Shown piece after piece: positions 52,577-58,057 of a stretch of 58,057 bases of DNA (within the stretch, counting starts at the first letter, position 1; the number at the start of each line of letters is the position of its first letter). Source of the DNA: Emmonsiellopsis sp. PD_33 (taxonomy: Eukaryota; Ascomycota; Eurotiomycetes; Onygenales; Ajellomycetaceae); NCBI GenBank assembly GCA_032988165.1, contig JANTQF010000219.1, positions 1 through 58,057 on the forward strand, given 5' to 3'. A program made the position numbers and the translations under genes. A model generated the notes under the pieces. It saw only the letters and a list, made by a program, of their open reading frames with translations. It made no database searches and was not told where the DNA came from.

Positions 52577-55500
52577 CTAGAACTCCCAATCCTCATCGAC
52601 GGATTTAATAGCCCAGTCGAACTTTTCGCGCAGTGTTTTTGAAAAGAACTTTTCGATGGGGACATTGAATTTCTTCGAGAACACGACCGTGAGTCTGGGG
52701 TCGATGTAGTTCTGTATCTGTGTAAGCGAAGACATAACTTAGATGATCAAGGTATAATAACTCACAATCTTCGAAGTACCAAGAGCAACTTCCTTGTTGT
52801 TCTCCTTGTCTTCAGCCTGGAAAGCCATGTTTTGGATGCGTTGCTCGAGCTTCGACAGGTTGTTTTCCAATTTTTCAATAGTGACCCCCTTTCCCTCGGC
52901 TTCGACCTTTTTTGTCTTATTTTCTCTCTTAAATTTGGCTTCCAATTCCTTCGCGGCTTCAAGACGTTCTTCCAGTTCCTTTGCCTTCATCTCTTTCTCG
53001 CCTTCCGCAACGCGCTTCTCGTTGTCTTTTTCAAACTTCTTCATGATCTTTTGGCGTTGTTCTTCGACTAGAAAAGCTTGGTGATTCTTGATCCATTCTT
53101 GATCCATTCCTTCTTCGAGCTCAAAGAAGGCAGCGCCCTTCTTCTTCTTTATTTTGGGGTCAAGATCTAGCATCATCTGTTTGAGGCGCCATTCTTGATA
53201 CCGCAGCGCTTTGATCTGGATGGAATTAGTGAAGAACAAGGTGTGGACGGGCTTGTAGATGCACATACCCTATCAGCCAACTTTTCCATTTGGGTTGCGT
53301 GGCCGGCACCAACAGTACGCTTGTGGTTGCAAAGAATGGCAACTCTTCGGTTAGCGTCGTTGTAATCTTTGATCTTTTCAGCCACCGTGCCAGTCGATTT
53401 CATGTCTTTAAGGAGTGTAGACATGGTGTAGGATGCGTTGTACGTTCGGAAGACTTTGGCGGTAAGGCCAGGCATATAGTTCGAGAGATGCTTGTTCAGC
53501 GCAGAAGTCTATAACAAGTTAATTCAATTCCGGGCAAAGGAGTGAAAAGACTTACGGTTAGACGGTCGAAGATTTCGTCACCTTCCTTCTTTGGCGCCTT
53601 CTTGAAGATTTTGAGGTTCTTGAAAACCTGAGGATCGACTTCCACCTCATCGTAGAATCGAATGCTGTCCTTGCCGAGGAAGTCAAAAATAACGGTATTC
53701 GGGGGCTTCAGCGTAACATTCTCGAATTTCAGAGAGCAGCAGCCAACGGTATCAGCCTCGTCTTCACCTTTCTCGTTTCCAGCACGAAGAGCGAACTGAT
53801 CGATGAGATAGACGGCAGTTGCCTTCTGCCGTTCCGACATAAGCTCTTGTTTGAGACCCTTCTTGTAATCTTTACGGATGCGATCAATGTGTTTCTAAAA
53901 GTGACTATTAGCATACGAAGAAGAAGAAAAAAGAAAAGTGGTTGGGACATACCTTGAGCTCCCGGGCCTTTTCGAACTTCTTGTAATCACTTTGGCCCTT
54001 GATATCCGAGTTGGCAGCAAGCATGACATATTTGTAGTTGCCGTTAATATTTTCCTGCCACATGGCGAGCCAGGTTCCTTCTTGGTCATGCTTGACCTCT
54101 TTCCACTTATGGCCCGCTGGAGGGGTTGGGACCTTGGCGTCTTTTCCAATATTGATTGTGATTTGCTCCGGCATAACTCTGGTCTTGACCTTTCCAGTCT
54201 TTGGATGCTCTCCACGGCCACGGAACAAGGCAGGAGGTTCAACACGGAAGTTGCCAACTTTCTGCTTCCTGCCATCCCACATGCAATACAGGTAGGGGGC
54301 CTCTTGAGCATCCTTTTCCGCCTTGAGGGCTTTCTTCTCTGCGGCTGGAAGGTTCTTCTTCTCCAGGCGTTTCATTTCGTAGTACTCGAAGATGGGTTTA
54401 AAATCACACTTGTCGAAGGATTTTATTGCCACCTTGTTTCCCTTGGAGTCCTTTGCACCGCCAGTCTTCGTTATGATTTCCGAGAAGTCGTGGAAGAAGT
54501 TTTTCTGGAAAGTTGGGTTCTCAACATTGTGAGTAGAGTTAAGCATGGACCCGAAGAAGCCGGCAACCTCTTCAGCTTCAGGGGCGAGGGTGATTGGGAT
54601 GCCATCGTAATTCATCTTGACATTCTTGGGTAGGGGTTCGTAGGGCGGAGGGAAGACCACGCCGTTGTGTTCTAGGGTCGTCCATTTGATGGTTCCATCG
54701 CCTTTCGAGGGATCCTCCCACCAACGGTATTCCTCTTCGGCTTCCTCTGCCTCTAGCTCCTCAGTGGATTCCTTTTTCGTCTTGGCCTTCTTTGCAGCGG
54801 CTGATTCTGTTTTGACTGGTTTGGCAGCCTTTTTGGCTGGGACTTTTCGAGACAATGGAATTTCGTCGTCGCTTGATTCTGACTTCTTGATGCCGTTTGC
54901 CAGTGGTTTTTTGCCTTTGGCTGTACTGGCAGCTTTGGCCTGTGGCTTTTTCTTCGCAGCAGCAGTGGTTTCCTGCTTGCGAATTGCCTTGGCCTCCTTG
55001 CCTGCTTTCTCTTCGATCCTTGTCTTTTCAGCCTGCAATTTCTTTCCGATAGGAACGTCGGAATCGGATTCTTCGGCGAGCTTGGCGGCGGGCTTGGCCG
55101 TTCTCGAGATCAGGGGGGCTTCGTCGGATTCAGAGTCTTCAATCCTGCGCTGGCCCGAAGTACGGCGGCGCTTGCTCTAACGGAGAGTCAGTCGCTGGGT
55201 TGCAGAAGGACAACAGCTTGCGGCGGGAGGGGACGGTGGTGGAGATAGAAATATGGCGTACCAGTGGTTTCTCTTCCTCTTCGCTGCTCTCAGGTTCAGC
55301 ATAGGATTTGCGGAGGGCATCACTCCCCCTTGACTTTCGTTTGGCAGGGCCGGCTCCAATCGCGTCGACATCCTGCATTTCCACGTCTGCTGAGTCAGAC
55401 GGGCCGTGGACAGACACTCCAGGCTTTGCATATCCGTTGATCCTTGGAGTGGCGCTGGCAGACGGATCAGCAGACCTGGAGACGAGCTCGTCTGAGAGCG

Positions 55501-55734
55501 CATGTTTGGCAGCTACGCAACGCATAGTCAGTAAGGAGGCCCCCAAAGCGTGAGCTGGAGAGCAGCAGGGCAGTTTCCAGAAAGGGATGGGCTGGGGGGA
55601 GGACAGAATGAGACAATTTGGCGGCCGCCAAAGTGAGTGCAGGGCGAGCTGGCGAGAGAGACAAACTGACCGGTGGCGTGGCCGTTGGACCTGCGCTTCC
55701 CAAAAAGGGGCGCGTCGTCCTCGGAAGAACTCAT
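52577..55734 (-). CDS. top1: DNA topoisomerase I (type IB)
   Basis: Seven exons on the minus strand: 55671-55734, 55262-55512, 53953-55176, 53556-53894, 53269-53508, 52766-53215 and 52577-52711, all in phase, giving 900 aa. It relaxes supercoils in the nucleus by a transient 3'-phosphotyrosyl nick. The first roughly 250 residues are charged and disordered with Lys/Ala/Glu-rich segments. The core follows: YRWWEDPSKGDGTIKWTTLEHNG, FPPPYEPLP, KNFFHDF, YCMWDGRKQKVGNFRVEPP, ALFRGRGEHPKTG, KHIDRIRKDYKKGLK, ALRAGNEKGEDEADTVGCCSL, then KVFRTYNAS and VAILCNHKR. A coiled linker (EERLEAAKELEAKFKREN) leads to TSKINYIDPRLTVVF with catalytic Tyr858, and the end VDEDWEF matches other Top1 proteins. The last intron has two usable acceptors six bases apart; I chose the one giving SKINYIDPR, the conserved spacing. 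It is divergent from the ATP synthase gamma gene. Confidence 0.95.
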
Positions 55735-56267
55735 GGCTCGCAGGTGAGCAGCGACGGAAGACTGCGGGCGGGCCCAGCAGCGCAGAATTCGAGGGCAGGA
55801 CGGGGGGGAGAGGGAGACACGTATCAGCCTGGACGGGCGAGGTAGGGGCAGGCTCAGCAGCAGTGAGAGAAGGGGGCGAGCAATGGTGGACGAGGGCGGC
55901 GGGACACGCAGACACAGTCACCAGCACAGAGAGGGGGGGGATGGCAGCGCAGAGAGCGGTGGCAGCAGATGGATGGGGACGAGGAAGACGAGAAGCCAGA
56001 GACCAGACCAGGCCAGCCCAGCAGACTTGGAAGCGAGCAGCCGGCGGGAGGTTTGAAGAGGCTGAGGGCGGTGGCCGCTGATTGGCTGCCGGCTCGCCTC
56101 GGCGTGGCGGCACTAGTCTGCCCTGGGCCTAGCGCGGCCACGCCCATTCCGACGTCCCTTCTCGTCCTCAAGTTCGGCGTGGACGACAACACGCTGATAT
56201 CTCAGTCTCTGCTCTCTCTCCGCCTGGCGACATCCTCTCTGCCTCTGCTCCCGCCGCCGCCGCCGCC
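55735..56267. promoter_or_regulatory. Bidirectional promoter region, TOP1 / ATP synthase gamma
   Basis: 533 bp between the two start codons. It is G-rich and purine-skewed on the plus strand, with an ATTGG (inverted CCAAT) at 56081-56085 that could bind the HAP complex, a known activator of respiratory genes in fungi. Long open frames here are composition artefacts. Confidence 0.55.
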
Positions 56268-57549
56268 ATGCTCTCGCGCTCCGCCCGTCCCGCCCTCCAG
56301 GCCGGCAGTGCCCTTCTCGCACGGTAAGTCTTTTTGCCCTGGCCTCGCACAAGCCCCCCAGCCCATCCCGATATCCCTCCATTGGCCCTCCACCGCGCCC
56401 TCTTCTGCGCCGATATCTGTCTCCCAGCATGCCCCTCGTGCTCAATTGACTGACGCCGGCCCCCCTGCCAGCACTGCTCCCGCCAATGCCGCCGGTTTCG
56501 CGACCCTCCGTGAAATCGAGGGTCGCCTGAAGTCCATCAAGAACATCGAGAAAATCACAAAAACCATGAAGATCGTTGCCTCCACCCGTCTCACCAAGGC
56601 CCAGAAGGCCATGTCCGACTCGCGCGCCTACGGTCAGACCTCCAATGCCGTCTTCGAGAACGCCGAGACCAAGCCCCTCGAGGATAAGAAGACCCTGTTC
56701 GTCGTTGCCAGCTCCGACAAGGGCCTCTGCGGTGGCATCCACTCCGGTCTCAGCAAGGCCACCAGAAGATTGCTCGAAGCCCAGCCCGATGCCGATGTCG
56801 TCGTTCTCGGCGAGAAGGCCAAGGGCCAGATCAGCAGATCCTCCGGCGAGAAGATGGTCCTCAGCTTCTCCAACGTCGGAAAGGATATCCCATCTTTCGC
56901 CGATGCCCAGGCCATTGCCGACCAGATTGCCCTCCTCCCAACCGACTATGCCAGCGTCAAGATCGTCTACAACAAGTTCCTCAACGCTCAAAGCTACGAG
57001 CCCGTCATCGTCGAGGCTTACTCCGAGGAGGCCATCACCCAGTCTCGTAAGTGGACTGCTTGCCATTGAACGTCAAACAGCGTTGCTGACCGCGTGTAGC
57101 CAACATCTCTGCTTTCGAAATCGATGATGAGGCTCTTGAGAACCTCCGCCAGTACGCTCTTGCCAACAGCTTGTACTGGGCTCTCGCTGAAGGACACGCT
57201 TGCGAAATCTCTGTAAGATTTTGACCCTGTGAGATATATGAAATGCCATTGCTAATTCCGCTCCAATTTAGGCCCGTCGTAATGCTATGGACGTATGTGT
57301 TGGCTCACAAATAAACCATCCCACCCTTAATGAAGTATCCACTAACTTGATTATTCCAGAACGCATCCAAGAACGCCGGTGACATGATTCAACGGTATGT
57401 CAACTACGGAATATAGCCCATGTACGCCAATAGTTACTGACAATATTCCCTACAGATTCCAGATTCTTTACAACAGACAGCGTCAAGCCGCCATTACCGG
57501 TGAACTGGTCGAGATTATCACCGGTGCCACCGCCTCCGAGGATATGTAA
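56268..57549 (+). CDS. atp3: Mitochondrial F1-ATPase subunit gamma
   Basis: Six exons: 56268-56323, 56472-57046, 57100-57212, 57272-57292 (21 nt), 57360-57394 and 57456-57549, all in phase, giving 297 aa. Gamma is the rotating central shaft of ATP synthase. The N terminus MLSRSARPALQAGSALLAR is a mitochondrial presequence. The mature protein starts near TAPANAAGFATLREIEGRLKSI, and KNIEKITKTMKIVASTRL forms the first shaft helix. The central Rossmann-like domain includes LFVVASSDKGLCGGIH and ADVVVLGEKAKGQI. The C-terminal helix is spread over three small exons: YALANSLYWALAEGHACEIS, ARRNAMD, NASKNAGDMIQR and FQILYNRQRQAAITGELVEI, ending ITGATASEDM. Length is typical. Its partner delta subunit gene is at 23727-24699. 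Confidence 0.95.
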
Positions 57550-58057
57550 AGCAATTCACACCAGGGCGAAACGAGCATTGGATTGGAGGCACTGCAAAAA
57601 AGCTATATTATGTAGATTTTTTTATACGCTACTACTAGTACCTAGATCCTTTGTCTGAAAACTTGTAAAATCAATCATTTTTTATTTCCTTTCTTCAATG
57701 GACCTTGTTCAATGGATGAATACTGTCATTTACCATCTGCCATCTACCCCTTGCTCCTTTTATTCCCATTGTTTATTAATTGATCTAAGTAGTGTATATA
57801 TATTTTGCAATCCCGTTACTGTTACCTCTTCATGTTTATTTCCATTGTCCAGGGGAAGAACCCACACTCAGGGATTGTCTATACAAACCCCACGCATTCA
57901 TCCTGTTATGATAGGGTACATGGTGAGTAGTATAATATATAACATCCAGCCTACCCACATCCCCCACCACCCACCACATCTCTACTTCCATATACCTACA
58001 CCTACATGCTTCCATAATTTTCCAATATCAGTCCATGCGTTCTACAATACTGTACTC
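57550..58057. other. 3' flank of ATP synthase gamma gene to window end
   Basis: 508 bp of AT-rich DNA with a likely 3' UTR in the first 150 bp (TTTTTTATAC, AATCAATCATTTTTTATTTCC region). No gene is seen before the window ends. Confidence 0.6.

Noticed and set aside
53938..54633. 231-codon open frame on + inside TOP1
   Set aside because: Antisense to the conserved topoisomerase core; the minus-strand protein is unambiguous.
55139..57069. Very long open frames over the TOP1/ATP3 promoter and antisense to ATP3 (324 and 317 codons on -, 366 on +)
   Set aside because: They arise from GC-rich, codon-biased DNA opposite or in front of ATP3 and TOP1; they have no domains and contradict the spliced models, which match known families throughout.
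1..58057. CRISPR array, bacterial operons, riboswitches or phage genes
   Set aside because: Nothing of the kind was seen; intron-containing genes with mitochondrial presequences show this is eukaryotic nuclear DNA.

Overview
The window reads as nuclear DNA of a filamentous ascomycete, most likely a eurotiomycete and possibly of the order Onygenales. Reasons: genes are split by short introns (about 50-140 nt) with fungal donors (GTATGT, GTACGT, GTAAGT), CTAAC-type branch sites and CAG/TAG acceptors; the proteins resemble Aspergillus-type orthologues, above all a FlbD-like conidiation regulator; and a Copia element has lost CpG as fungal genome-defence targets do. The species cannot be fixed from the sequence alone.

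Layout. 1-1650 is a dead Ty1/Copia pol fragment without a single CpG, ending in a polypurine tract and an LTR-like TGTTGG start. 1651-8899 has no supportable gene. 8900-10054 is flbD (+). 10055-17935 is a second gene desert with small hairpins. 17936-24699 holds an NCBP3-like cap-binding protein (+), a LisH/WD40 protein (+), ribosomal protein eL29 (-) and ATP synthase delta (+). 26144-30652 holds a cytochrome b561-like membrane protein (-) divergent from a cystinosin-type cystine transporter (+). 32113-33813 is a C2H2 zinc-finger protein (-), followed by a third desert to about 39.4 kb. 39.4-43.5 kb is an accessory-looking block: an orphan 164-aa gene (-), a TPR-like fragment (+), a GNAT acetyltransferase (-) and internal duplications of promoter-proximal DNA. 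From 43668 to the end the window is dense housekeeping DNA: an ACAD10/11-type phosphotransferase (-), dUTPase (+), pyridoxal kinase (-), GAR transformylase (+), DNA topoisomerase I (-) and ATP synthase gamma (+).

How the genes relate. There are no operons. Neighbours form divergent pairs with shared upstream DNA (eL29/ATP16, b561/cystinosin, phosphotransferase/dUTPase, pyridoxal kinase/ADE8, TOP1/ATP3) and convergent pairs with facing 3' ends. Two F1-ATPase subunits lie in the window but far apart. dUTPase carries an MluI cell-cycle box upstream. Exon coordinates were derived by hand from splice signals and reading-frame phase; every multi-exon model given closes in frame.

I found no convincing new multi-gene system. 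The best leads are the CpG-free Copia relic, the large non-coding flanks of flbD and of the zinc-finger gene, the duplicated promoter cassette in the 41-43.5 kb block with its orphan gene, the repeated short motifs in the NCBP3-like tail, and a tandem splice acceptor beside the catalytic tyrosine of topoisomerase I.
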